Source: Endomychus coccineus (Eukaryota; Arthropoda; Insecta; Coleoptera; Endomychidae). From it: a DNA stretch of 64,000 bases. The translations under genes and the position numbers were made by a program. The notes beneath the pieces were generated by a model. It saw nothing but the letters and a program-made list of their open reading frames with translations. It was not told where the DNA came from and did not search any database. Within the stretch, counting starts at the first letter, position 1, and every line of letters begins with the position of its first letter. Where the stretch lies: assembly GCA_958510875.1 (NCBI GenBank), contig OY294068.1, positions 16,531,282 to 16,595,281 on the forward strand, given 5' to 3'. Shown here in pieces: positions 34,795 to 47,050 of the stretch.

Positions 34795-35210
34795 ATGTAA
34801 ACCTATGGAATGATAGTAGATCTCTGATGAACACAATGCGATTGGATGCCTCGACTTAAATCACCTATTTACGCACATTTATCTAAAGTTCAATCGTTTT
34901 GAATTGAGGAGTACATATATGAGTATTTCGATGGTTGTCAATCACTCTGACAGTATTCATTCGATGTCATCATCCTGGTTCTTATATATTTCAAGAGAAC
35001 CTCTAAGAGGATAGTAGATAGATGAACACAATGCGATTCTATACTTCGATATAGATCAATTATTCACGCACATTCATCTAAAGTTCAATTATTTCGGATA
35101 GAGGAGTGCGTCTATGACTGTTGCTATGGTTAGCAATTACTCTGAAAGTACTGATTCAATGAAACATTTCCGGTTCTTATATATTTCAATAGAACTACTG
35201 AGAAATATCC
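34795..35210 (+). repeat. Tandem pair of about 210-bp repeats
   Basis: 34810-34990 and 35020-35200 are diverged direct copies, both reading 'gatgaacacaatgcgatt', 'cgcacattcatctaaagttcaat', 'gaggagt' and 'ttcttatatatttca'. The unit before 34700 resembles their first part. They continue the tRNA-like pair, so the locus is an array of one compound repeat. Confidence 0.7.
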
Positions 35211-38200
35211 TGGGTATGTATAAACAAGTTTAAGGTTTCTTTGCCTAATTGGCCAAAATTTCGTGTGTGCATGAACTAGTTAAACGGTGGCAAAATCAAC
35301 GCAGACTTCAATCTGTAGTGGACGTGTACTACTAAATTCAAATTGCTTTGTTCTTTTAGTAATTTTCTTCAGCTAAGATGAGTCTAGTTGATTTTAATTC
35401 ATGTTTTTTGGTTGTAAGAGTTGTTATTGATATTTTTCGTTCTTATTTTGTTCTTTATATATCATTGCTGTTATATATATTCTTATGATCACATCGAAAT
35501 ATATTGTATACATAAATGAATAGGAGAACACAGAACAAAGAAGAAATAGAGTTCTGGTTGTCCTACGTCTTCATAGACATTTTGAGTCAACCATTATTGC
35601 CAACGAAAATATCAAACAATAGGTGAAACAATTTTCTATTCTATCATAAGGCTTTAGCACTGTTATAAAAGAAGATTTTGGTTGTTCTTCTGCTGAATTT
35701 TGACTGAATTTCATTCAACAATCAACAGATTAGATTTTCTCAAACGTGTGAAAACTAATTTTCAACATTTGAACCCACTGACTCCTAGACATCAAGAACC
35801 TGACAAAATTTTCTTCCCAAATAATTTAGATTCTTGCAAATTTATTTTCTTTGAAGTCGACAAAATTAAAAAAAGTGCTGGAATCACCATGTGAGGTACG
35901 ATTCGGAGTTTTGGACCGACTCGGCCAAAACCGAGGATATCAATAAATAAACTAAAAATGAACTTCATAACGAATGATGATGAACTGTCTTGAATGAAAT
36001 AATAACTAATAATAACTACATATGTAGTGTTTTGTTTATCCATCGGTAGTCATATTATTCAGCTGTATGACCTATGTATTAGTCGAGTATATTTGATTCT
36101 ATACTGATTTTATTTCAATATACTTATCAGACTATTTTCAACATTTACGCATTATTTTATGTTCGATTCATTTGTTGACACATCACATTGTTGCTTCGAT
36201 GGATTCTAAGGCGTAATTTCACAGAACAAACTCGTTAATTTTTTATGCTGCGCTCAAATTAGCTGTTTATCTCTTGTTAATTTGGTTATTATTATTAAAT
36301 CGTATCACGAATATGAGATTGAAGTACCGTTGATTATAGGGGTCATATTTATGAACTTCTCACGGTACGGACTTCTAAAGATAATATAAAGAGTGTCGAG
36401 TAACGCTTAATGAGTGCTAGAACGTGATATAAAATATTCAAGGCATACTCGAACGCCTTCCGAATGCGTATAGAATAAGCTTTATATTTCAATAGTCGAA
36501 TGTAACGGGATGTTTTCCTCCAGCAGAACTGTTGCAATATCACAAATAAACACTACCATAAATAATACAGTCTAGGAAAATTCCAAAAATAAGTTTTCGT
36601 CATAAAAATTATATATAACACAACATGTTTCGCCACACAGTTGTACTTAAACTTAGAACGGTTTAACTAGTTATTTATACATGAAGAGAATATGACCAAG
36701 TTGACTCAATCATAGGAAATCCAGATAACCTAAAGCTGATTTAGGGATTACAAGAATACAGTTTGTTTACACCAAGGGATTGAAATCTAATAATCAGCTT
36801 CCGACATGTTGTTTATCTCGAAAGAGATTGAGAAGCGGAGACAATGAACAATCTACCTCATTGTTGAGTGAAAGATTACTGTGCTCATATCTATTTCTAA
36901 GTATTCTAAGTTATCTAAAAGTCTACCTCTGTTCACCACATATATGATTTCAGAATATTATTGAAATTACTATTTTCAAAAGAAAAACAGATTTATTCTT
37001 ATCATCTTCAACGAATCCAGGCGTTACTGAATCGAGATTTTTTACTACGTATGGTTTTTTGTCAATGGCTTTTTTGGAGGAAATTATCAGTATCAATTTT
37101 CAATACTATTCCATTTTCTCAATATATATTTGTACTAAACGCTAAATAACTATTCAAATTTGTTGACTTCTATCAACAACCTTTTAATTTTTTCTCCTCT
37201 TAACCACTCAGATAATTTTCTTTATAATCATGATGAGCCTTCATTCATTTTGCTCATAATTTTCGAGTTTTCACTGGTTGTTTTGTTAATTACATCCTAA
37301 TCATTGGGTTCTGCAAATATCTTTCTATTTCTCACAAATTTTTTCAACAAATTAACTTGACACTTATTTAATTTCAAAACTATTATAAAATACATATATA
37401 CTAATTACATGCTATATTCGTCTACATTTTTCTTGATTTATCACTGTGTTTATTGTTCACATATAAGCAAGTATCATTAACTCTAATTGATACTATAATT
37501 TCATATCATCAAATCTGCCCATCTATCGATTTCAATTTAATTTCAACGTCATCTATGAAGTGTTTGTTTTTTATCAAATTGGCTGAGAACAAATATTACT
37601 CATCACAATTGATGCAAACGTTGACAGACACTATTTGATAATACGTAGAACCTACAGGAAACTATTTTCAAGAATAAAAGGAATATCTTTAGGATGAATT
37701 GCGAATTAAAACACTGTTGAAGTTTTTATTGAAACGTAAAGCAATATAATGAAGAATAAATTACAAGTACAAGAGCTTTTTTTGTGTGCTTGTCTACTAC
37801 TAGCATATAAAAAGATCCCATGCGACCAAATTTGCATATCAATCCCTGTAAACTAGAAAAATAAGAGATTCTCCTTTAAATATTCATCGACTTGGGTAAT
37901 TTCCTTTTCCCGCCACAAATCTCGTTACTTGCTTGAAACTATTAACCGCGCGGGTGTTAATGATGGTACATTTTGCACATAATTCCTAATATGTATTTGA
38001 CATTGCGTGACTCTCATACAAGTTAACTACTTCAGTACAATGATTGAGGTAAACTTGTGCTGCTTATTGAATTTGATAAAAAAACGAGAGAATACTATAG
38101 GCAGAATTCTCGAAATACCGTCTTTCATCAGAACAGAATTTTGTTAATAACTTCATCAATGTTACAAATTATGAGTTACAGATAGATTCAATTCAATTTG

Positions 38201-38439
38201 ATGCAATATTGTTCATATTCTATCACACGGATCATACAGTTTTTGTACAATGGAAATTGTAACTATGAATGAGTTGTCGCTTGGTGAATAGATAAATAGT
38301 GGCAAAGCTGCTCTTCGCAAATCATTTGATTCGGTTACTGATTTTTATATAATTTTTTCACATTACAGAAGATACTCTCGCATTTTTGCAATTTACTTGT
38401 TGAATAGAAGAGGACTAAGACATACATTTCATATATATG
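35211..38439. other. Unassigned AT-rich stretch
   Basis: No domain is recognisable in the short frames here (35700-35894, 35792-36043, 36961-37149 and others). I found no long repeats. Confidence 0.5.
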
Positions 38440-38575
38440 AACATTAGGCATGGATGGGAAAATAAAAACTTTGTGATTCACTTATTCAGTTGCACCAACA
38501 AGTTATGAAAAAAGCATTAAAGACAGATTTAGAGATCGCGCTGTTAATTTGTCCCACCCGGAGAACCGTTGAGTT
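38440..38575 (+). pseudogene. Penelope-like element fragment
   Basis: This short plus-strand segment matches 20765-20925 in nucleotide sequence: 'aacattaggcatg', 'gttgcaccaa', 'agatcgcgc' and 'cacccggagaac'. It corresponds to the region just after YVDD and FLDV in PLE proteins. It breaks off where the next fragment starts at about 38575. Confidence 0.6.
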
Positions 38576-38860
38576 TCAGTTGCATAAACTCAGATACCCA
38601 TTTCAAAATCTTTGCCAGATCTCCATTATTGCGTCAACCTGCCTCTGTCTCGCTCTTCTGGCTTCACTGGATGGTATAAGGCCTGTAGAGGAGAAAGCTG
38701 TATGAGAGGTACCATCATCTGCAAGGCTGTAGATGGGGAAGGTGGTCACTTCCAGCAGATCGTTTATATGAAGCAGAAAAAAAGTTGGTACCAAGAGAGA
38801 TCCCTGTGGAACATCATCGTTGATGGCCATCATATCGGCAGTACTCAGTCAACCACCACA
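38576..38860 (-). pseudogene. Jockey-like reverse transcriptase fragment with ADD box
   Basis: The minus-strand frame at 38603-38833 reads DVPQGSLLVPTFFLLHINDLL and then IYSLADDGTSHTAF. It keeps the GVPQGSVL block and the catalytic ADD in one frame, better preserved than in the copy at 5927-6217. It belongs to the same family. It has been placed next to a PLE fragment, so one inserted into or recombined with the other. Confidence 0.78.
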
Positions 38861-38895
38861 TAGAGTCATCTAACTGAGGGAAACAAATAATACAT

Positions 38896-39127
38896 AAAAG
38901 ACCAAAATAACTCACGCCATGAGATAAATGAGTATATTCATATATTCATTAGTTCCTAATTCTCTTATATTGGTTTGGTTTTGGTGTCGCCATCTGGCTG
39001 GTGCACATGAGTAATCTCATATTCTCCGTAACTTTCGTGAAGTTCGATAAATCTGTCAATGTGGTTCGTTGCTTGATTTCTTAGTGGGACATCTATACAT
39101 AGATGGCGTGAGATATTTTGGTCTTTT
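38896..39127. mobile_element. 232-bp MITE-like element with 25-bp inverted ends
   Basis: Bases 38896-38920 and 39103-39127 are inverted copies, 24 of 25 identical (AAAAGACCAAAATA, then one mismatch, then CTCACGCCAT). The interior is non-coding. I could not see a target duplication, so the exact outer ends and the superfamily are open. Confidence 0.6.
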
Positions 39128-40370
39128 CACTATGTTGAAGGTTGTATGACTACCTTCAAAAGCGTTACAAACTCACTCTTTCCATTCAACAACTGTCTGG
39201 AACTATAATTTTGTGACGTTAGTGATCAATCTAGACTAGAAAGACCTTATCATTGATACAATGTAATTTCAGTGTGTTCTATCGCCTTCCTAGTATTAAT
39301 AATTCCTAAAATTTTACTTATTAATAAGACTGAAACACTGCGCCCAAAAACATTATAGTTTCTAATTTCACCACTTTGAAGCAAATTTGAAATCTGTCAA
39401 AAATGAACTAGATCAGAAATAGTCAAAGCATAATTACAATATTTCTCCTATATTACGTATAGTGAGAGAGTAAAACAGAGATATCAAGAAACGAAACGAC
39501 CATGCAATTCGTGAATCCACTTCAACGGCAATCTTTCGAGTTTGAATGTTTTATGATATTTGTATCTTAGCCGCGACACTCTCAAACTAATTATACCTAC
39601 CTCGGTATAATGTACAAGAACTTATCATATTCTGAGTTCAAACGTTTTTGCGCTCTTCTTTGAAGGGTGGATAATTAAGAATGTAAACTACATTCAGGGT
39701 AATATTATTCTCTTCTATAGCTACTTAGTAACGTGATATGGAAAGTATTAATATTACATTAACAATAATTTCACTGAACACAATCTCCTAATTCAACTTA
39801 TTCGTGATGTATTGCTGTATACTGATTCGAATCAGTCGCGTTGTTGCATTTCAAATAACGTGATCATTATGAATGAAAAAGCAATGGAAAGGAAAAGACC
39901 TATTTTCTCATCAAATTTCTAGCGTGCGGTATTCATGCGACCGAAAGTTCGTGTAATAAGCACAAAATAAAGACAATTAGAAACTACTCCCGTTATTGAG
40001 CTTACAGTAACAACTTGACATTTCCTTGTTGGCAATCTACATAAATCCCATCGTACGTGATATTTCCACTCTTGTTATTTCCATATTTCCATCATATGAT
40101 CAATATCGAACTAGTTTGATTGGTACTTTCACTGTATTCTGGCACCCTGCTTCTTTGTGTGAACGTTAATTCCACGTAAAATTTATTCCTTAATATTCCA
40201 AGGTAAATTTAATTTAATATTCTCTATTCATGAGCTTTATTTCATTTTCGGATATTTATAATAGTCTTAGGTCAAATAGAAAATTGTAAGAAATTATGGT
40301 AACCCTACTTACAGTTTTCATCGAAGAAGAAATGTAGGGCAATTTGTTCTGAATAACACATTCTTTTTCA
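39128..40370. other. Unassigned AT-rich stretch
   Basis: No frame or repeat can be supported. Confidence 0.5.
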
Positions 40371-40437
40371 CACATTCGCTGACATGAAAACTGAATTGTC
40401 ATGATCACGATGATGAATTTTCATGTCTGCGAATGTG
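40371..40437. repeat. 20-bp hairpin with 27-base loop
   Basis: 40371-40390 and 40418-40437 pair with one mismatch (CACATTCGC-GACATGAAAA). Weaker pairing extends outward to about 40361 and 40447, giving a precursor of about 85 bases. The shape resembles a pre-miRNA, but the hairpin lies next to a fold-back element and may belong to it. Confidence 0.5.
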
Positions 40438-40799
40438 GTTTATGAAAGAACTGCGCCCCCAAAGAGCTACTGGATAGACACTGGCTCTTGGTTTGGCATA
40501 TAGTCGAAGAAATGAAGCGAAAAAGTCAATAAAAATCGGCTGAACCGATTTTGACGTTTTTTTTAATGGATTCAGGAAGTCATTTGGAAAAATTGTTACC
40601 AGTTTGTTTCTGTATGACGTGCAATTCTGCATTTGGATTGAAAAAATGCATCTTTTTGAATGCACTTTCAGAAACTGAAATTGAATATGGAGAAAATGGC
40701 CAGATATGACCGAAATAGGCTAGAATTTCTTACTCGAAGGTGTTTGGGGTCGCTGATCATGATTTTGGTGCCCGAACCCAGAGCATATGGGATATTTTC

Positions 40800-41465
40800 A
40801 CCACGAGGTGACTTTCGAGGGTCATGGTCAGGATCGAAAACCTCAAGAGAACCTCCCTAAAAGGTTTCACTTCATTGCAGGAGATATGTTGATGAATTCC
40901 TTGGAGACGACGTGGGTACCTGGATGCCCTGGGCCTGAAGTGTAACCGGAACCACCGGAATTGTGATCAACGACCCCAAAATACTCCAAGGGACGATTTT
41001 GGTTGCGTTTCTAAGCGTAGTGAGAAATAATTCCTGTAGAAGACCACTGTAATCAGTATACTCTGACCACAAGGTGACTATTGAGGTGCATGATCACCAC
41101 CAGTAACCTCAAAAAAACCTCCCGCACAGGTTTCGTTCGATTCCAAAAGGTAATTTCACTAATTTCCTCTCTAGGGCCTCAGGTGAGTCGCAGTTTGAAT
41201 CCGGCCCCGGAGTCATGATCAGCGGCCCCAAAATTCCCCAAGAGATGATTTTGGTTGTGTTTCTGAACATATTAAGGAATATTCCATGAAAAACACTCCG
41301 GTAATCAGGATATTCTGACCACCAGGTGACTATTGAGGGTCATGGTCATGATCGGAAACCTCAAAAAGACCCTCCCTAACAAGTTTCCCTCTATTGCAGA
41401 AGATATGTTGATGAATCCCCTAGAGACGACTTGGGTACCAACCTGGACTCCAGGTGCACGAACCC
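40800..41465 (+). repeat. Tandem repeat, unit about 253-265 bp
   Basis: The segment 'gtcatggtca-gatc-aaacctcaa' appears at 40821, 41086 and 41339, each followed by CCTCCC, a TTGCAG-like block and GATATGTTGATGAAT (first and third units). The third unit is partial. The array is the interior of fold-back element C. Confidence 0.75.
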
Positions 41466-41579
41466 GAATTTGGCACCGAAATCGTGATCAACGAAACTAG
41501 AAACCCCTGAGTAAGAAATTCTAGGCTATTTCGGTTTCATCTGGGCATTTTTTTCATACATATACAGAAATGCACCTCA

Positions 41580-42258
41580 TCACTACATAGTATAAAACAA
41601 AGTCGCTTTCTCTGTCCCTATATCCCTATGTATGCTTGAATCTTTATAACTACGCAACGGGTTTTGATGCGGTTTTTTTATAATAGATAGAGTGATTGAA
41701 GAGGAAAGTTAATATGTATAATAACATCCATCAAATAGTGCAGAAATACTGTTATTTTTGAGGTTTCTAATGTGATGTCGTAAATAATTACATTTTTTCC
41801 GCTTACATTGCAAACGCAGGCTGAACCCTACGAGATATATCAAAATAATGTACTAAGTATTGTACACATTGGAAAGGTCTACAGAAAACTCTGTGATGGT
41901 ATATGTCTATCTCTTTTGGTTATCCCACAATACCATTTTTTCTGTCATTTACTTTTTACGACAAATAATGGCTAATTTTTGAAGCGATTTCAACCAATAC
42001 AGCATTAATCTTTATCCAATTAAATACCTTAAATACATTGTTGATTCAATATAGATCTATATGGCCCTTTACAGCATATGATTTGAATGAATATTTTCGA
42101 AGATATTACAGATTTAAAAATTGCGGGACGTAGCGTTTGCGGCGGTACCGGCCGGCCGGGCGGGAGCTTGCCTATAAATAGCGCGTCGGAGGCCGCGGTT
42201 CTCCCTATAGCACTTTAAATCAGCATTGCACCCGTGTGAAGCCGGGGCGGGTCGCTAG
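41580..42258 (+). mobile_element. Non-autonomous Helitron, 679 bp
   Basis: It begins TCACTACATAGTATAAAAC and ends CTAG, inserted exactly between A (41579) and T (42259), the diagnostic A/T target with no duplication. A short hairpin (ACCCG...CGGGT, about 42231-42252) stands just before the CTAG end, as in Helitrons. The 5' region (tcgctttctctgtccctat...) is a widespread animal Helitron start that I recognise. The interior is mostly AT-rich and becomes strongly GC-rich from 42120. It has no open frame, so it depends on a helicase in trans; a relic of such a protein is at 6769-7080. Confidence 0.9.
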
Positions 42259-42419
42259 TGTAAAAATAATCTGGTAATGTTTTTTTCTGAATGACTTCCT
42301 GAATCGAATAAAAAAACGACAAAAACGTCGATTGCATTTCGATCTTTTGTCCCTTTTTGTGCTCTTTTTCTCCGCCTAGTAGCACTCAGGCGTGATTTCT
42401 CACCCAAACGCTCAAAAAC

Positions 42420-42785
42420 ACTTCTCTCTACGAGCAGAAGAGACTTAAAACTGGTGACAGGACACTGCCCACTGAACAAACATCTACACTTAATGGGTAT
42501 CATTGATGACTCAGGTTGTAGTAGATGCGAAAAGGCGAACTAAACTGCCTCTCATATCCTTGTATAATGTCCAGCACCGACTTTTCTCAGGCTACAACAA
42601 CTCGGCAACACATACATGCAGCCTGAGGTCATAACAGACATCAGTACATGCAAAATCTTAGCCTTCGGTGCTGCCTTACTTCTGCTGGACTGAGTCTTGT
42701 ATCAAGTGCGCACAATGGACCCAATCAGAAGGACCAAGTGCTCTAGACTTGTACCCCCGTTTTGATTGATTGACTGATTGATGAA
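42420..42785 (+). pseudogene. 3' end of an I/R1-like non-LTR retrotransposon with a (GATT)n tail
   Basis: The plus-strand frame reads LVTGHCPLNKHLHLMGIIDDSGCSRCEKA, then ASHILV and CPAPTF. This matches the Cys-rich C-terminal segment after RNase H in I/R1-type elements (LTGH-PL--HL...C--C...ETA-H-L-ECP), with in-frame stops. LGNTYMQPEVI and LAFGAALLLLD follow. The copy ends in GATTGATTGACTGATTGATG, a simple tail. A related segment is at 59718-59840. The RNase H itself is missing here. Confidence 0.72.
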
Positions 42786-44639
42786 AGGTTGTGCGAATCA
42801 CATACGTGAATACTGACATAGAGCTTAGACAACTTCTCTCGTTATCTGTAGTTCATCATTATCACAATTCTATTGAACTCAATTCAATACATTCCTTTTT
42901 CGATGAATAGTGTAAGTATGAGAACAATGAATTTTCTATTTGATCCAAGCCTGTGATAGAAAATTGTTTCCGAAAATATATAAATTAATCGTCCATATAG
43001 TCCAACTAGAAATTGGAACGAGAAGCCATTCGAATGCCGCACCGGTTGTTATGAAATTGATGAATGTTATCAATAATAATTTTATGTTCTCACAATTTTT
43101 CCGCTTTTGATTGGAAAATCATTGAAGCTGATAATTTAGAGTAACTCATATTTCACTCAGTTCGATGCTTCTGCTAAATCTGTAATTAATTCTGTTTAAA
43201 AATGGAACGATTGCTTACTCATCAATCATTTCATTTCAATTTTTCAGGAATATGCTCTGTGCAATTGAATTATTACAAATTGAACATACTGTAATAAAAT
43301 TACTAGCTGTTGGAATCATTTCGATATAGAATTATTCTATAAAATAATGTTTTACGCAGTAGACTATTCAGAATGAACAGACAATAATGCTTTCATAGTC
43401 CTAATCTGAATTTTATGATATTTCTCGGTACAGGTTCATAAATATTTCATATCATGCATGTACAACCACTAATGCAAATGCTCCTGACGGATGTCATCGC
43501 TTTGATCAATCGTTCTCACTTCGTTTTGTTATGGGAAACAATGGCCAGTGATTGGCGTGCTATTTACTCATAATTTTAGAGTGGCAAATTTGAAGTGAAG
43601 TCATCGGAAAAAATACATTAAACTCAGTAGTGACGTCACAGTGAACAACACATCAATCTTTGTAGTGACATCATCAGGAAACTATATAATAAAAAAAAAA
43701 TTCTCGAACAGTTGACACAAAAATTATTTGTATGTACAGCGTTGAAACTGCAATTATGTCGAACGAACATAACAGTTGGAGCATGAGGTGAAATGATTCC
43801 GACACACAAAATCCTGGATACAAAAAGTCTTCAAAACACAGGAATAGAGAGTTTATTCTTTGTATCTGTGGAACAGGAACGGAATGTATAGTCTTTGAAT
43901 TCTTGCCAAGGAAGGGTCATTATAATTTGTAAAATATCGACAAAGTCGAAGAGGTTCCTTCACAGTTTCATATATTACGTATTTAACAAAAATGATTCTA
44001 AAGAAAACAAGTGCTTAACAGTATATTGGTAGTTAAGACATATATTTATGATCTAATTTGTAACGGTAGGTTGATCGCTTAGTATGATTTAAACAAAGGT
44101 TTTTCACGCTGTATCTTCCTGTGAAGCTACAATCTATCCACGTAACCATAACATAAGACATTGAACATGTGATTAGAATATTAGCTTGGAATAATTTTCA
44201 TTCATACCTAAGTTAAAGGAAGTCTAAATGAGGTCATAAAACTAAGGTACCTGTCAACAGAAATAGAACAGTTCTTTGTATTCAGCTCACTAGACTTGGG
44301 CAAGTCCCTCTCTTATTGGGTAAAAGATACTATCACCAAACATATTGCTCAAATAGGAGTGATTATCCAAGAATATGAAAAATCAAACTAACCACACTAA
44401 AGTCAGTTATACTCTAACTTCTTGAGTTAAATCTTGCTTTGACTATTCCAAGACAGTTATCTGGTAGCATGTTATAATTAATTTTGTATCCGGTACAAGC
44501 AAAATGGCATTTTATTCCCTCATGAAGAGGTTTTACTTACATGCCTTGTCGAAAAATTGATAGAGCAAATGAATACTCTTTCGTTAATTAGTAAGAAAAA
44601 CTTGGAAATTTCGAAAACGTGTTAACTGTGTGCAGTTCT
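42786..44639. other. Unassigned AT-rich stretch
   Basis: I see no supportable gene or repeat. Confidence 0.5.
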
Positions 44640-44790
44640 GTTTCAGTTTAAGCCTCAAGTCTGTCCCGAAGATACCGCCTGTAATGGTGAGCGAAACGTC
44701 GGCATCAAGTCGTTTTATTGACGCAGAATTCATCCGGAAGCCGAAAATTTCCAAGATTAGTTATCCGCGGAAGTCTACTTTTCGAGATAA
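44640..44790 (+). repeat. Solitary PLE terminal repeat with hammerhead-like core
   Basis: This is a reverse-complement match to about 7305-7470, the terminal repeat of the PLE at 7349-8305: 'cgtcggcatcaagtcg', 'catccggaag' and 'ccgcggaagtctact'. It contains CCGAAGA, a helix-forming segment around a CTGTAATGG loop, then GCGAAACGTC (44664-44715), the layout of a hammerhead ribozyme with one change in the CUGANGA box. No PLE coding sequence adjoins it. Confidence 0.65.
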
Positions 44791-46259
44791 TTTTGTGCGT
44801 TCTTAAAACATCATGCAAAGGGTTATAAACCTAAGAAGTTCATGATTTTGCAAAATTTTCCTCAAATTGTTATAGGAAGCTTCTCATGAGGAGTATCTGC
44901 TTATGAAGGTGAACACTTGTTTTATTTGATTCGGAATTCATTATTCTGTGTGTTGTGGGTTGAACTGATAACATATATAGGAGGAGGATGTCGACGCAAA
45001 TAACTGGGAGGATATCTCTGAGGATATACAAGACATGAACACTTATGGTCATCTTAAGAATATCAGATCCTTAAAGCAAGATTCGAAGGACACCAGGGAT
45101 GCATTTTTCACACATTTCAAGAAAATACGCTAGAATTATGCCTGCCAACAAAACAATAAATCGATATTTTCTGTACTACAGAGGGTTTGTGTTCAAATAG
45201 AATAGTTGATTCCTGGAAAAATTTTGCGTTTTTGAAACTGCCCAGTCCTTCTCGGTATTCAGGGCACTGCTACTATAACCTTAAGTGCAAAATATCTTAC
45301 AAATATGCAGTCTTGAGAACAGCGTTTATATTACCTATTCCATTCATCTAGTGAAGGTAGGACGCATAATTGTCAACTTTACATTCAACGAATCTATTAA
45401 GTTTTGCTGTAAATGGAACGCATACTGTGAAACGTCTCATTCTATGCTTTGAAACTAACACTAACAAAGACATATGTGACAGTTTGTAATTCGTAGATTG
45501 AATCGTCTCAGTGTTCTACGGCGATGAAAGATATAATTGTTGGAATTTCGACAGAAACAGTAATAATAAAGCGCGTAGACTGTTGCAAAGCAGGACGCAC
45601 TAAGTGAATAATTAGGTAACATCATTCCCTTTGCATATTCAGCATCGGGTTTTGCGTGTGAATCTACGAATTTCTAGGAGGATATGCCTAATATTCATGC
45701 TCCACTTCAGCACGAAAGTCACCCATTAATGTTTCTCCTACATTTTAACACTTATCGATGGAGTTCCAACACAGCGATATGTGCCAATTGCGATATTGGA
45801 TGATTATTGGACCGTTAACTTTTGCAACATTACCTTCGCAATATTGAACTAGAACGTATTTTCTGTACCGTTGTGCAAAGTTCTAAGACAAAAGCGATCT
45901 CTTCGGATGATAGCGTTCCTCTTATTCAAAGAACGGCCCAAATATCATGGTTTTGGACACTTTGTTCATGAAATCGTTTAGGGTCATATTCTAGAATCTG
46001 GATGGAAGAATCAATTCTTCGACGGCGCATTTATTATTATAGCACTTCAAGATGATTAAGACTTGAAACCACACTGAACTAGGCAAGAGTTCACACTGTG
46101 GATATCATATAGCAATATTGATGAGATGTAATCACCCTTATCCACTAAAAATACTATTGAAGTATTGAAAACCTTCCGACTACCAAGTAGCCATCATCAG
46201 AGTTAGCTGAGTTATAAATCAAAATGTGCCTGCTTAAATACTATTTGGGGATAATAATG
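44791..46259. other. Unassigned stretch
   Basis: No frame of note occurs. I looked for transposase motifs around 45600-46030 on both strands without success. Confidence 0.45.
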
Positions 46260-46475
46260 TGAACAATGGGTTACTATCAGCTGAAGCTGAATCGGAATTT
46301 AACAAATTGCTTTTTCGCTTATACATTTCCATCCTTTCTAAATTATTTGGATTTATGTCCTCCAGTTCCTTCACTAACCATTTTGCTATGTTATACGTAG
46401 TACAATTGATGTTTGGAATGAAATTACCCGGTTTATGAATCTTAGGTAACAGCTGTACACGATTTTAATGAATTA
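46260..46475 (-). pseudogene. Penelope-like reverse transcriptase N-terminal fragment
   Basis: The minus strand reads LLPKIHKPGNFIPN and then YNIAKWLVKELEDINPNN. This is the PLE finger region (LPKIHKPG...RP-V...PTY--AK-L), but with the RPIV block deleted. It belongs to a PLE type different from 19690-21325 and 23319-23885. The sequence 'ccttccgactaccaagtagcc' further left (46171) may be its 5' flank. Confidence 0.65.
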
Positions 46476-46779
46476 TAATATAAACCGCTAATCAAAATGA
46501 ACATTCACTCACGAAGCCATTTTGGAAGGGACTCTATTCGGTCACTTTCACAACCGCTTATTTACGGCCAAAAATACTTTCCAATCACACAAGGACACCT
46601 AAGGATAATGTGCAACATATAATTTACCACAATAAACGGGTAATATTCATCACCTGTTACTCAATACTGTTCATGCGAAGCTACTGTCGTAAGCTATGTC
46701 TCTATGTCTCTATTTGAAGCATTTTGATGATGCGCTCAAGTCATTTGTATATAGAGGGTAGGGTGTTGGTTCAACGCCT

Positions 46780-47050
46780 ACCGGGTGAACAGTACTCCAG
46801 AACCGGTCGATTCTGTGATTTTTAGATCATGGGGAAATGTTGAGGTGTGGCACGTAATAAAAACCATGTTTATGTGAAACAGTTTTGAGAATGAGTCTCA
46901 CATGATCGTCCTACGAGAAAATGGTGATATCCAGCACAGATATGAAGAACTTCGAAGGAATAGTTGTACCTTACATCATCATATTAAGCATTGTGGGATA
47001 CGCCTTCCTTGGAGAAAATATAAGCTCTAATTTTCTGACAACCCTTATAT
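46780..47050 (-). pseudogene. Jockey-like reverse transcriptase fragment
   Basis: Nucleotide similarity to 5575-5840 is clear: 'aacagtactccagaac', 'atgaagaactt...ggaatagttgta', 'catcatcatat' and 'attgtgggat'. It represents the thumb and C-terminal region on the minus strand. It has no open frame; a heavily decayed copy. Confidence 0.65.

Larger units (their letters stand above)
40500..42370. mobile_element. Fold-back element C with internal tandem repeats, split by a Helitron
   Basis: The left arm (about 40540-40790) pairs with the right arm, which is in two parts, 41470-41579 and 42259-42360. Shared pieces are 'ctagaatttcttactc', 'ccgaaatag-ctagaatt', 'gattcaggaagtcatt' and 'ttaccag'. The Helitron at 41580-42258 lies within the right arm. 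Between the arms are about 2.5 tandem units. No transposase is encoded. The left arm carries GGGGTCGCTGATCATGATT, the core shared with the elements at 17.2 kb and 48.9 kb. Outer ends are approximate. Confidence 0.7.
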
